Assembly (NCBI GenBank): GCA_963855995.1
Contig: OY979724.1
Span: 6,611,772-6,675,771, forward strand
Direction: 5' to 3'
Source of the DNA: Muricea muricata
Taxonomy: Eukaryota; Cnidaria; Anthozoa; Malacalcyonacea; Plexauridae
Length of the DNA stretch: 64,000 bases
The translations under genes and the position numbers were made by a program. The notes beneath the pieces were generated by a model. The model was not told the origin of the DNA and did not search any database. It was given only the letters and a program-made list of their open reading frames with translations. Of this stretch, positions 41,850 to 53,345 are shown piece by piece (the first letter of the stretch is position 1; every line of letters starts with the position of its first letter).

Positions 41850-44800
41850 GGGAACATCCTATTTACTCGAATAACATATCAAACGAAAGCCCATTCTTCG
41901 TACTTCACAAATATATCATTTTTAACGTGGCACAAATTAGTGGCTTCACTATACGGGACGGCAAACGAGATGAACGCTCCCTGCACCAGAAACTGCATAT
42001 TAATTTATATTGCAATATTATTTCACGCAATCGGAAAACGACTGATTTTTGTCGAGAGAAACGGTTCTCATTTGCTTGAATAACATATCGATCGAAAGCC
42101 CATATTGCATAGATTACAAGGATGTATTTTTTAGCCTGGCACAAATTCGTGTCTTCATTCTACGGGCCGAGAAACGAGAGGGAACGCACGCTTGATACTT
42201 GTAGCTGCATAATAATTATTTTTGCTCAATCGGAAATACAACTGACTTTTGTCAAGAGAAACGGTTCTTATTTGCTTGAATAACATATCTATCGAAAGCC
42301 CATATCGCATAGATTACAAATACGTAATTTCTGGCCTGGCACAAATTCGCTGTTTTAATCTACGGGCAGCCAAAGGAGACGGAAGGCATGTTTGACATGT
42401 TAATTATTTTCCAGCAATGCTAAATATACGCGATTTTTGCCAAGAGAAACGGTTCGTATCTCCTTGAATAACATATCGATAGAAAGCCCGTGGCCTGTAT
42501 ATTACAAAGATGTAACTTTTAGCCTGGCACAAATTCGTGCCTACATTCTACGAGATGCGAAACCGCAAACAATACACGCATAACAATGTTCGATACTATT
42601 GTACGCACTTCGAACATCAGCAATTTTCGTCCCGAGAAACGGCTTCTTTCCGCTTGAATAAGCTATCAACAGAAAGCTAATACATAGTAGATTACGATTA
42701 TGCGATATTTAAACTGGCACAAATTCATCGATACATTTTACAGCACGGGGAACGCAATAAAACGCCCGCCGCCGATTCGGAATTCCATAACATGCCTTCC
42801 GTCCCTCGAAAACTGGCCCGGATTTTAGTCCGAAAAACGTCTCCAATCCACTTGAAAACATATCAGTAGACACCCCATGCTCCGTAGATTAGAAATATGT
42901 TAAATTCAAGCTGGCACAAATTCGTCGCTCCACTCTATAGACGAGAAAACGATTTTGTGAAGCTACCACAGGATTCGAACGCTCGAAGACGCATACTAAT
43001 TAACTCTGACAACGTAAACAACAAACGATGATGTCATTGAGGAATACGACATGAAAATGTAGTATTCTATAATAATTGACGCGCACGCGAAAACGTGCGA
43101 TTTTTGAAAGAGAATCATCCCGAATATAGTCGAATAGCATATCATTAAAAAGCCCACAGCCTATAGATTACAAATATGTAATTTCTAGCCTGGCACAAAT
43201 TCGCTGTTTTAATCTACGGAAGGTGAAACAAGTAGAACGCTAGCTCGACACGTCAAACTGCATATTAATTGTTTTTGCGCAATCAAAAATATACGCGATT
43301 TTTGTCAAGACAAACGGCTTGTATCTGCTTGAATAACATATCGATCGAAAGCCCATATTGCCTAGATTACAAGGATATATTTTTTAGCCTGGCACAAATT
43401 CGTGTCTTCATTCTACGGGCCGACAAACGAGAGGGAACGCACGCTTGAGACTTGTAGCTGCATAATAATTATTTTTGCTCAATCGGAAAAACAAGTGATT
43501 TTTGACAAGAGAAACGGTTCTTATTTGCTTGAATAACATATCTATCGAAAGCCCATATCGCATAGATTACAAGAATATATTTTTTAGCCTGGCACAAATT
43601 CGTGTCTTCATTCTACGGGCCGACAAACGAGAGGGAACGCACGCTTGAGACTTGTAGCTGCATAATAATTATTTTTGCTCAATCGGAAAAACAAGTGATT
43701 TTTGACAAGAGAAACGGTTCTTATTTGCTTGAATAATATATCTATCGAAAGCCCATAATGCATAGATTACAAATACGTAATTTCTAGCCTGGCACAAATT
43801 CGCCGTTTTAATCTACGGGCAGCCAAAGGAGACGGAAGGCATGTTTGACATGTTAATTATTTTCCAGCAATGCTAAATACACGCGATTTTTGCCAAGAGA
43901 AACGGTGCGTATGTCCTTGAGTAACATATCGATAGAAAGCCCGTGGCCTGTATATTACAAAGATGTAATTTTTAGCCTGGCACAAATTCGTGCCTACATT
44001 CTACGAGACGCGAAACCACAAACAATACACGCATAACAATGTTCGATACTATTGTACGCACTTCGAACATCAGCAATTTTCGTCCCGAGAAACGGCTTCT
44101 TTCCGCTTGAATAAGCTATCAACAGAAAGCTAATACATAGTAGATTACGATTATGCGATATTTAAACTGGCACAAATTCATCGATACATTTTACAGCACG
44201 GGGAACGCAATAAAACGCCCGCCGCCGATTCGGAATTCCATAACATGCCTTCCGTCCCTCGAAAACTGGCCCGGATTTTAGTCCGAAAAACGTCTCCAAT
44301 CCACTTGAAAACATATCAGTAGACACCCCATGCTCCGTAGATTAGAAATATGTTAAATTCAAGCTGGCACAAATTCGTCGCTCCACTCTATAGACGAGAA
44401 AACGATTTTGTGAAGCTACCACAGGATTCGAACGCTCGAAGACGCATACTAATTAACTCTGACAACGTAAACAACAAACGATGATGTCATTGAGGAATAC
44501 GACATGAAAATGTAGTATTCTATAATAATTGACGCGCACGCGAAAACGTGCGATTTTTGAAAGAGAATCATCCCGAATATAGTCGAATAGCATATCATTA
44601 AAAAGCCCACAGCCTATAGATTACAAATATGTAATTTCTAGCCTGGCACAAATTCGCTGTTTTAATCTACGGAAGGTGAAACAAGTAGAACGCTAGCTCG
44701 ACTATTCAAGCTGCATGTTACTTATTTTTACGCAAGCAAGAATATACGCGATTTTTGTCAAGAGAAACGGCTTGTATCTGCTTGAATAACATATCGATCG

Positions 44801-45020
44801 AAGGCCCATATTGCACAGATTACAAGGATATATTTTTTAGCCTGGCACAAATTCGTGCCTACATTCTACGAGGCGCGAAACTAGAGACATGTATTGGTTG
44901 ACCGGATTTTGTCTCCTCGAAAACATACAGTATCAATCAAATGCTCATAGTCAATGTATTACAAATATAAAATAGTTATACCGGTACAAATTGGTGGTTT
45001 CGATCTACGGGATGTAAAAT
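41850..45020 (+). repeat. Tandem-repeat part of the left foldback arm
   Basis: About fifteen units of near 190 bp, each with a TGGCACAAATTCG-type core followed by a CTACGGG-type block and a GAGAAACGG-type block. A higher-order block of about 950 bp (around 42290-43245) is repeated about 1453 bp further on (around 43742-44698), which the right arm shows only once. Confidence 0.85.
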
Positions 45021-45265
45021 CAAAGTGCGATTTAATCTTACTTGGGCAGGCGTAAATGAAAGTAATAAATAGAAGGAATTTTTAAATTTCAGGTGGAAAT
45101 ATGGGTGACGTCATGTTGTAACTAAATTTGAACGCTGTTGTCTGATTGGCGTCTTTTGAGACTGACCGTTGACTTCAACGGTTTGAATTTTTCGTGAGCG
45201 AAAAATATCGTATATATCTTAAATATTTGTTGTTGTTTTTTTGTGGAAGATTCCTATTTTTCATA

Positions 45266-45550
45266 ATGAAACGAACTGTTGGTAGACGTTTGAAATTGGC
45301 TTTCAACGTTGATGACATATTGGCTGCTATGACAAGAATATGTGGCGATCCAAAGGAGACGTGGAGAGCAGTAAATGGATTTTGGGGAAAACTTGCCACG
45401 GAACTTGGTTTAAAGAATAAGATTCTGGTGAGGAAAAATTTAAATACGCGATGGATTAAAGACAGGAGAGGCCTTAGAAGCGAGTATGCGAAAATGTTAA
45501 AGGGAGAAGACAGTAGTCTATCCCGTCCGTATGGGATGGGAAGTATTTAG
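45266..45550 (+). CDS. Foldback left-arm ORF, 94-residue basic protein
   Basis: ATG at 45266 (the open frame begins 72 bases earlier at a GTG). The peptide is basic and probably helical: MKRTVGRRLKLAFNVDDILA, a RICGDPKETWRAVNGFWG stretch and a C-terminal KNLNTRWIKDRRGLRSEYAK. It might be a DNA-binding or regulatory protein, but no family is recognised. The copy in the right arm differs by one residue (Lys to Glu in WIKDRR). Confidence 0.5.
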   Translation: MKRTVGRRLKLAFNVDDILAAMTRICGDPKETWRAVNGFWGKLATELGLKNKILVRKNLNTRWIKDRRGLRSEYAKMLKGEDSSLSRPYGMGSI

Positions 45551-45592
45551 TATGCAAGGCTGTATGTAGAGAAATGACGTCATTGCAAGGAT

Positions 45593-45762
45593 GTGCGCAC
45601 GCTAGGATGTGCGCACTATCCCGATACACGCGAGGGTGTGTGCACTATCCCGATGCACGCGAGGATGTGTGCACTATCCGATACACGCGAGAATGTTCGC
45701 ACTATCCGGATGCACGCGAGGATGTGCGCATTATTCGATCCACACGAGGATGTGCGCACGGC
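45593..45762. repeat. Minisatellite in the left inner arm
   Basis: Five to six copies of a roughly 29-bp unit based on GATGCACGCGAGGATGTG-CGCACTATCC. It creates ORFs in several frames that are not genes. The mirror copy is at 50073-50242. Confidence 0.8.
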
Positions 45763-46030
45763 GGTATTCGGAAAAAACACGTTTTTAGAAAGATGTATTG
45801 ACAAAATGAAAATTTTACGTTACCTTAAGTATAAGTATACATATATAGGTTTAGATACTGTTTGTTTTAGATATTAGATACTGTTTGTCCTGCTGGTTTT
45901 ATGATGTTCACACATCAGTCCCAAGACACCCACAGTATGTAACTTGTCCGCATTCCAGGACGACGTCAAAGCACTGATCGGACTAGCATTATACATTCTG
46001 CGTGCACTGTTGTGTGTCAACAATTAGTTA

Positions 46031-46350
46031 TCATAAGCTGTTCGTTGTCGCTCTTTTTTCCAAACATAAAAAACATGGTTGATTGTCCGGGAATAATGTC
46101 CAGCAATAGCCACAACGTACTGTCCCGTCGACCACGGACGATGCTGCCCAATGTCTAAAACACTCACAGTGAGCACCTTGGTGACAACACGGTGTATTCA
46201 TAGCGAGTACCTCTTCGGCCTAGACATAGCTTCAAAACAGAAATGGCATTGCTTTTCTTCTATACCGTTTTCCGATAGTATACCAAATAGATGGATTATG
46301 GCTGTTGGCAAAATAACGCCTGGTGAAGGTAAAGCTCCAACTGTTCCCAT
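46031..46350 (-). CDS. Foldback left-arm RING-like zinc protein in two overlapping frames
   Basis: Mirror image of 49485-49804; see that entry for the analysis. One residue differs (Pro for Leu after DNQ). Confidence 0.45.
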
Positions 46351-46565
46351 TTTCGGATGTTGATGTCTTCAAGCGTATTATAAGTAAAGACTGGACAGGT
46401 GGCTCATGTGTGCTGCGAAGTATGAAAAGGGAGATAAAGGGGGTATGACGAATACGAAATCGTACTGATTTTGGAGAAAAATATTAGAGCGTTTCTTGGT
46501 TTGCATAAATTAACACACGGATTAACGTTTGGAATAATTTAATTTTGTAAGTATTACAGACAGTA

Positions 46566-46670
46566 GAGCTATATTTTGTTAGTCTCGTACAAGTTTATGC
46601 GATGAGCAGATGAGCATCTGCTCATAACTGCTCATGAGCACATGCTCATACGCTCATAAGGCCCTATGTG
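46566..46670. repeat. GAGCAGATGAGC / GCTCAT dyad cluster, left arm
   Basis: TATTTTGTTAGTCTCGTACA leads into clustered ATGAGCA and TGCTCAT words (ATCTGCTCATAACTGCTCAT). Related clusters are at 47370-47425 and 47451-47543, and mirrored in the right arm at 48292-48384, 48410-48465 and 49165-49269. Confidence 0.75.
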
Positions 46671-46821
46671 GCCCGATGGCCGAGCACATATGAAACATAC
46701 CATATTAAAATCTGATTGGTTTTTAGTTATCCTGCTAATATTATAAAATGATAATTTTGAGTCGGTAAGAGCATACCGCTTGCAACGTTCACAGAGATAA
46801 GACTTTTAGATTGCCAATTTA

Positions 46822-47037
46822 ATGGAGGAGAACTTATCGCGGTTACATGACCTGAACTTATCGCGGTTACATGACCTGAACAAGCGTGTGGCAGAGGCAA
46901 GAAAAAGAGTTGAATATTGGAAGAAAAAGAGAAATGCTTTATACCTTCGCAAAAGGACGGTTGACGTACAAACCTGGATGTTAAACAATTTTGTAGACGA
47001 TGCATGCCGTGGCCTCAAAGAAATAATTAAGACTTAG
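46822..47037 (+). CDS. Foldback left-arm ORF, 71-residue coiled-coil protein
   Basis: ATG start; begins MEENLSRLHDLNLSRLHDLN with a repeated 8-residue unit, then a KRVAEARKRVEYWKKKR heptad-like stretch. Identical in the right arm. No family recognised; it could be a dimerising accessory protein or a chance ORF kept by the arm identity. Confidence 0.4.
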   Translation: MEENLSRLHDLNLSRLHDLNKRVAEARKRVEYWKKKRNALYLRKRTVDVQTWMLNNFVDDACRGLKEIIKT

Positions 47038-47597
47038 AAACAACCAGGGAACGCTGTGCTTATATTTGTTATGTAGGATAGATCAAATAGAAATTCATCA
47101 TCTAATGAAAAGCTGTAGTACAGTTTCTAATGAAAAGCTGTAGTAAATAAAGGATACAAACCTGTTGAGTTTGTAGACGTTGTTTTATTTGCTTGTCCTT
47201 AATACATTCACCCCACACCGGTCTTACACTGACCCAACATAGACCTTTTGTCGGCCCCACACCACCCTCTAATCAACCTCGTATAAGCAGATGGTCATCT
47301 GCATATACCAATAGTTGGGATCTACACAATGGTTATAGCTGTCAATACCTAACAGTTAGGGCCTTATCAGCTTTTGAGCACCTGCTCATAACTGCTCATG
47401 AGCACATGCTCATACGCTCATAGGTCCCGATGTGGCTAGCCAAGTTAGTATAGCTATATTTTGTTAGTCTTGTACAAGTTTATGCGATGAGCAGATGAGC
47501 GGGTGCTCATAACTGCTCATGAGCACATGCTCATACGCTCATAAAAATACAGTGTTGCTCAGTGACAAGGCATTTCTACACAGTCAGTTCTAGCGGA

Positions 47598-48182
47598 ATG
47601 AGCTGTAAATTTTGCGGGAAAGCATTTAATCGTGATTTCAATCTCCGTCGACACGAAAACGAGCATTGTCCGCTGAAAAGCGAGGAGAGAGATATGTCAG
47701 AAACAGAAATTCAGAGCTCAGAAGATGATGCTTCGAGCATTGCAACTGACGGGTCTCAGAGTTCGATAACAGGAGACTCGGAAACTGAGGAGGAAGAAGT
47801 GGATCCTTGGATGCCCATGGTAGAAGAAGCGATACAAAAGCATAAGGCGGCTTTTCAGGAGATGAAGATGAATTTGACTCAAAGTGGTCTGGATGAGGAA
47901 ACCGCTGAGGAAACAGCTTACTCTAATATTCTGCCTGAGCTCCAAAAGGAATTGGAAAGTATCTATTTGCAGCGTCTCCAATGAATACAACAACTAAAGA
48001 AAGATCCAGTGCATAAGAAAATAATGGAAACAAAGGATGCGCTCGTGAACGATGATCATTTTGATCAAGAAGAGGCTATGGAAGCAGCTGTCAATAAGAG
48101 AAAATTTCTAATTAAAAGACATTTAAAAGACTACAGTTTTACTAGTTTTACTGAGGACAGTGATGATGAAGAAGATTATTAA
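47598..48182 (+). pseudogene. C2H2 zinc-finger acidic protein in the unique centre, one in-frame stop
   Basis: From ATG at 47598 the peptide starts MSCKFCGKAFNRDFNLRRHE with a classic C-x2-C-x12-H-x3-H finger. An acidic Ser/Glu-rich linker and a helical part (PWMPMVEEAIQKHKAAFQE, LQKELESIYLQRLQ) follow. A TGA at 47982-47984 stops it, but the same frame stays open for 65 more codons of similar style (KKDPVHKKIMETKDALVNDD ... DSDDEEDY) to a TAA at 48180-48182. An AATAAA follows at about 48210. The stop could be one base change from a Trp codon, or could be read through. It is the only single-copy gene of the element. The open frame begins upstream at a GTG (47562), but the ATG is the likely start. 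Confidence 0.6.
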
Positions 48183-48797
48183 CTACATTAATATTTGTCA
48201 TATTGTTCTCAATAAAATTATATATACATATCCGAGTTTGATATTATTTTAATATGTGGGAGGGTTATAACTGTCGGGCCACATAGGGACGTATGAGCGT
48301 ATGAGCATGTGCTCATGAGCAGTTATGAGCACCCGCTCATCTGCTCATCGCATAAACTTGTACAAGACTAACAAAATATAGCTATACTAACTTGGCTAGC
48401 CACATCGGGACCTATGAGCGTATGAGCATGTGCTCATGAGCAGTTATGAGCAGGTGCTCAAAAGCTGATAAGGCCCTAACTGTTAGGTATTGACAGCTAT
48501 AACCATTGTGTAGATCCCAACTATTGGTATATGCAGATGACCATCTGCTTATACGAGGTTGATTAGAGGGTGGTGTGGGGCCGACAAAAGGTCTATGTTG
48601 GGTCAGTGTAAGACCGGTGTGGGGTGAATGTATTAAGGACAAGCAAATAAAACAACGTCTACAAACTCAACAGGTTTGTATCCTTTATTTACTACAGCTT
48701 TTCATTAGAAACTGTACTACAGCTTTTCATTAGATGATGAATTTCTATTTGATCTATCCTACATAACAAATATAAGCACAGCGTTCCCTGGTTGTTT

Positions 48798-49013
48798 CTA
48801 AGTCTTAATTATTTCTTTGAGGCCACGGCATGCATCGTCTACAAAATTGTTTAACATCCAGGTTTGTACGTCAACCGTCCTTTTGCGAAGGTATAAAGCA
48901 TTTCTCTTTTTCTTCCAATATTCAACTCTTTTTCTTGCCTCTGCCACACGCTTGTTCAGGTCATGTAACCGCGATAAGTTCAGGTCATGTAACCGCGATA
49001 AGTTCTCCTCCAT
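48798..49013 (-). CDS. Foldback right-arm coiled-coil ORF (71 residues)
   Basis: Identical to the left-arm protein at 46822-47037. Confidence 0.4.
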   Translation of the reverse strand: MEENLSRLHDLNLSRLHDLNKRVAEARKRVEYWKKKRNALYLRKRTVDVQTWMLNNFVDDACRGLKEIIKT

Positions 49014-49484
49014 TAAATTGGCAATCTAAAAGTCTTATCTCTGTGAACGTTGCAAGCGGTATGCTCTTACCGACTCAAAATTATCATTTTATAATATTAG
49101 CAGGATAACTAAAAACCAATCAGATTTTAATATGGTATGTTTCATATGTGCTCGGCCATCGGGCCACATAGGGCCTTATGAGCGTATGAGCATGTGCTCA
49201 TGAGCAGTTATGAGCAGATGCTCATCTGCTCATCGCATAAACTTGTACGAGACTAACAAAATATAGCTCTACTGTCTGTAATACTTACAAAATTAAATTA
49301 TTCCAAACGTTAATCCGTGTGTTAATTTATGCAAACCAAGAAACGCTCTAATATTTTTCTCCAAAATCAGTACGATTTCGTATTCGTCATACCCCCTTTA
49401 TCTCCCTTTTCATACTTCGCAGCACACATGAGCCACCTGTCCAGTCTTTACTTATAATACGCTTGAAGACATCAACATCCGAAA

Positions 49485-49804
49485 ATGGGAACAGTTGGAG
49501 CTTTACCTTCACCAGGCGTTATTTTGCCAACAGCCATAATCCATCTATTTGGTATACTATCGGAAAACGGTATAGAAGAAAAGCAATGCCATTTCTGTTT
49601 TGAAGCTATGTCTAGGCCGAAGAGGTACTCGCTATGAATACACCGTGTTGTCACCAAGGTGCTCACTGTGAGTGTTTTAGACATTGGGCAGCATCGTCCG
49701 TGGTCGACGGGACAGTACGTTGTGGCTATTGCTGGACATTATTCCCGGACAATCAACTATGTTTTTTATGTTTGGAAAAAAGAGCGACAACGAACAGCTT
49801 ATGA
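49485..49804 (+). CDS. Foldback right-arm RING-like zinc protein in two overlapping frames
   Basis: Frame 1 (49485-49637, 50 residues) starts MGTVGALPSPGVILPTAIIH and ends with EEKQCHFCFEAMSRPKR. Frame 2 (49634-49804, 56 residues) starts in the same ATGA and reads MNTPCCHQGAHCECFRHWAA, then VRCGYCWTLF and NQLCFLCLEK. Taken together the cysteines and histidines fit a RING-type layout: C-x2-C, then CC-x4-H-x2-C-F-x2-W, then C-x2-C, with a further C-x2-C. Either a frameshift happened before the arms were duplicated, or the 4-base start-stop overlap is used for coupled or shifted translation. RING-like fingers bind zinc and often act in ubiquitin transfer; that role here is inference. Confidence 0.5.
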
Positions 49805-50284
49805 TAACTAATTGTTGACACACAACAGTGCACGCAGAATGTATAATGCTAGTCCGATCAGTGCTTTGACGTCGTCCTGGAATGCGGACAAGTTACATAC
49901 TGTGGGTGTCTTGGGACTGATGTGTGAACATCATAAAACCAGCAGGACAAACAGTATCTAATATCTAAAACAAACAGTATCTAAACCTATATATGTATAC
50001 TTATACTTAAGGTAACGTAAAATTTTCATTTTGTCAATACATCTTTCTAAAAACGTGTTTTTTCCGAATACCGCCGTGCGCACATCCTCGTGTGGATCGA
50101 ATAATGCGCACATCCTCGCGTGCATCCGGATAGTGCGAACATTCTCGCGTGTATCGGATAGTGCACACATCCTCGCGTGCATCGGGATAGTGCACACACC
50201 CTCGCGTGTATCGGGATAGTGCGCACATCCTAGCGTGCGCACATCCTTGCAATGACGTCATTTCTCTACATACAGCCTTGCATA

Positions 50285-50569
50285 CTAAATACTTCCCATC
50301 CCATACGGACGGGATAGACTACTGTCTTCTCCCTTTAACATTTTCGCATACTCGCTTCTAAGGCCTCTCCTGTCTTCAATCCATCGCGTATTTAAATTTT
50401 TCCTCACCAGAATCTTATTCTTTAAACCAAGTTCCGTGGCAAGTTTTCCCCAAAATCCATTTACTGCTCTCCACGTCTCCTTTGGATCGCCACATATTCT
50501 TGTCATAGCAGCCAATATGTCATCAACGTTGAAAGCCAATTTCAAACGTCTACCAACAGTTCGTTTCAT
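50285..50569 (-). CDS. Foldback right-arm basic ORF (94 residues)
   Basis: Mirror copy of 45266-45550 with a single residue change (Glu in WIEDRR). Confidence 0.5.
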   Translation of the reverse strand: MKRTVGRRLKLAFNVDDILAAMTRICGDPKETWRAVNGFWGKLATELGLKNKILVRKNLNTRWIEDRRGLRSEYAKMLKGEDSSLSRPYGMGSI

Positions 50570-53345
50570 TATGAAAAATAGGAATCTTCCACAAAAAAAC
50601 AACAACAAATATTTAAGATATATACGATATTTTTCGCTCACGAAAAATTCAAACCGTTGAAGTCAACGGTCAGTCTCAAAAGACGCCAATCAGACAACAG
50701 CGTTCAAATTTAGTTACAACATGACGTCACCCATATTTCCACCTGAAATTTAAAAATTCCTTCTATTTATTACTTTCATTTACGCCTGCCCAAGTAAGAT
50801 TAAATCGCACTTTGATTTTACATCCCGTAGATCGAAACCACCAATTTGTACCGGTATAACTATTTTATATTTGTAATACATTGACTATGAGCATTTGATT
50901 GATACTGTATGTTTTCGAGGAGACAAAATCCGGTCAACCAATACATGTCTCTAGTTTCGCGCCTCGTAGAATGTAGGCACGAATTTGTGCCAGGCTAAAA
51001 ATTACATCTTTGTAATATACAGGCCATGGGCTTTCTATCGATATGTTACTCAAGGAGATACGCACCGTTTCTCTTGGCAAAAATCGCGTGTATTTAGCAT
51101 TGCTGGAAAATAATTAACATGTCAAACATGCCTTCCGTCTCCTTTGGCTGCCCGTAGATTAAAACGGCGAATTTGTGCCAGGCTAGAAATTACGTATTTG
51201 TAATCTATGCATTATGGGCTTTCGATAGATATATTATTCAAGCAAATAAGAACCGTTCCTCTTGTCAAAAATCACTTGATTTTCCGATTGAGCAAAAATA
51301 ATTATTATGCAGCTACAAGTCTCAAGCGTGCGTTCCCTCTCGTTTGTCGGCCCGTAGAATGAAGACACGAATTTGTGCCAGGCTAAAAAATATATCCTTG
51401 TAATCTATGCAATATGGGCTTTCGATCGATATGTTATTCAAGCAGATACAAGCCGTTTGTCTTGACAAAAATCGCGTATATTTTTGATTGCGCAAAAACA
51501 ATTAATATGCAGTTTGACGTGTCGAGCTAGCGTTCTACTTGTTTCACCTTCCGTAGATTAAAACAGCGAATTTGTGCCAGGCTAGAAATTACATATTTGT
51601 AATCTATAGGCTGTGGGCTTTTTAATGATATGCTATTCGACTATATTCGGGATGATTCTCTTTCAAAAATCGCACGTTTTCGCGTGCGCGTCAATTATTA
51701 TAGAATACTACATTTTCATGTCGTATTCCTCAATGACATCATCGTTTGTTGTTTACGTTGTCAGAGTGTCAGAGTTAATTAGTATGCGTCTTCGAGCGTT
51801 CGAATCCTGTGGTAGCTTCACAAAATCGTTTTCTCGTCTATAGAGTGGAGCGACGAATTTGTGCCAGCTTGAATTTTAAATATTTCTAATCTACGGAGCA
51901 TGGGGTGTCTACTGATATGTTTTCAAGTGGATTGGAGACGTTTTTCGGACTAAAATCCGGGCCAGTTTTCGAGGGACGGAAGGCATGTTATGGAATTCCG
52001 AATCGGCGGCGGGCGTTTTATTGCGTTCCCCGTGCTGTAAAATGTATCGATGAATTTGTGCCAGTTTAAATGTCGCATAATCGTAATCTACTATGTATTA
52101 GCTTTCTGCTGATAGCTCATTCAAGCGGAAAGAAGCCGTTTCTGAGGACGAAAATTGCTGATTTTGGAAGTGCGTACAATAGTATCGAACATTGTTACGC
52201 GTGTATTGTTTGTGGTTTCGCGTCTCGTAGAATGTAGGCACGAATTTGTGCCAGGCTAAAAATTACATCTTTGTAATATACAGGCCATGGGCTTTCTATC
52301 GATATGTTACTCAAGGAGATACGCACCGTTTCTCTTGGCAAAAATCGCGTGTATTTAGCATTGCTGGAAAATAATTAACATGTCAAACATGCCTTCCGTC
52401 TCCTTTGGCTGCCCGTAGATTAAAACGGCGAATTTGTGCCAGGCTAGAAATTACGTATTTGTAATCTATGCATTATGGGCTTTCGATAGATATATTATTC
52501 AAGCAAATAAGAACCGTTACTCTTGTCAAAAATCACTTGATTTTCCGATTGAGCAAAAATAATTATTATGCAGCTACAAGTCTCAAGCGTGCGTTCCCTC
52601 TCGTTTGTCGGCCCGTAGAATGAAGACACGAATTTGTGCCAGGCTAAAAAATATATTCTTGTAATCTATGCGATATGGGCTTTCGATAGATATGTTATTC
52701 AAGCAAATAAGAACCGTTTCTCTTGACAAAAGTCAGTTGTATTTCCGATTGAGCAAAAATAATTATTATGCAGCTACAAGTATCAAGCGTGCGTTCCCTC
52801 TCGTTTCTCGGCCCGTAGAATGAAGACACGAATTTGTGCCAGGCTAAAAAATACATCTTTGTAATCTATGCATAACAAGCAAATGAGAACCGTTTCTCTC
52901 GACAAAAATCAGTCGTTTTCCGATTGCGTGAAATAATATTGCAATATAAATTAATATGCAGTTTCTGGTGCAGGGAGCGTTCATCTCGTTTGCCGTCCCG
53001 TATAGTGAAGCCACTAATTTGTGCCATGTTAAAAATGATATATTTGTGAAGTACGAAGAATGGGCTTTCGTTTGATATGTTATTCGAGTAAATAGGATGT
53101 TCCCGCGCCCCTTAATTTCAAAAAACATTGCCTGGTTTACTCATGGTTCAGTTCGTCATAATTAATCACGCTGTGACCGGATCTGAATCCTGTGCTAAGT
53201 TCGCGTTCGTCTAATTTGGGGATGAACGAATGACGCTGAGTCCTGTGGTAACTTCGCATTGGTTAATTTTAGAAAGAACGAATCCTGTGGTGAATCCTGT
53301 GGTAGTTTCACAGAAGTGTTCAATTCAGATATACATATAATATGC

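Larger units (their letters stand above)
41636..53318. mobile_element. 11.7-kb foldback element with coding arms and centre
   Basis: The ends are perfect inverted repeats (CACTTCTGTGAAACTACCAC...), flanked by the direct repeat TTCAATT at 41629-41635 and 53319-53325 (the match extends into 9 bases). The left arm is 41636-47543 and the right arm 48292-53318; the unique centre is 748 bp. Each arm has an outer part of roughly 190-bp tandem units that contain CTGGCACAAATTCG, and an inner part of about 2.5 kb that is almost identical between arms. The arms differ by 881 bp through tandem copy number. Long inverted repeats made of tandem units resemble foldback (FB/Galileo/TU-type) transposons. No transposase, integrase or polymerase domain is recognised; encoded ORFs are listed separately. 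Confidence 0.88.
48292..53318. repeat. Right arm of the foldback element
   Basis: Inverse of 41636-47543 with fewer tandem units. The inner 2.2-2.5 kb mirrors the left arm about a point near 47917.5 with very few differences. Confidence 0.88.

Noticed and set aside
45574-45877. Overlapping ORFs over the CGCGAGGATGTG array
   Set aside because: Open in several frames because of the 29-bp repeat; no gene-like start or composition.
41636-53318. Assembly artefact (false inverted duplication)
   Set aside because: The arms differ by 881 bp, have base differences, and are flanked by a target duplication with unrelated flanking DNA.
41636-53318. Polinton/Maverick or virus-like element
   Set aside because: No polymerase, capsid, packaging ATPase or retroviral-type integrase motif was seen in any frame.
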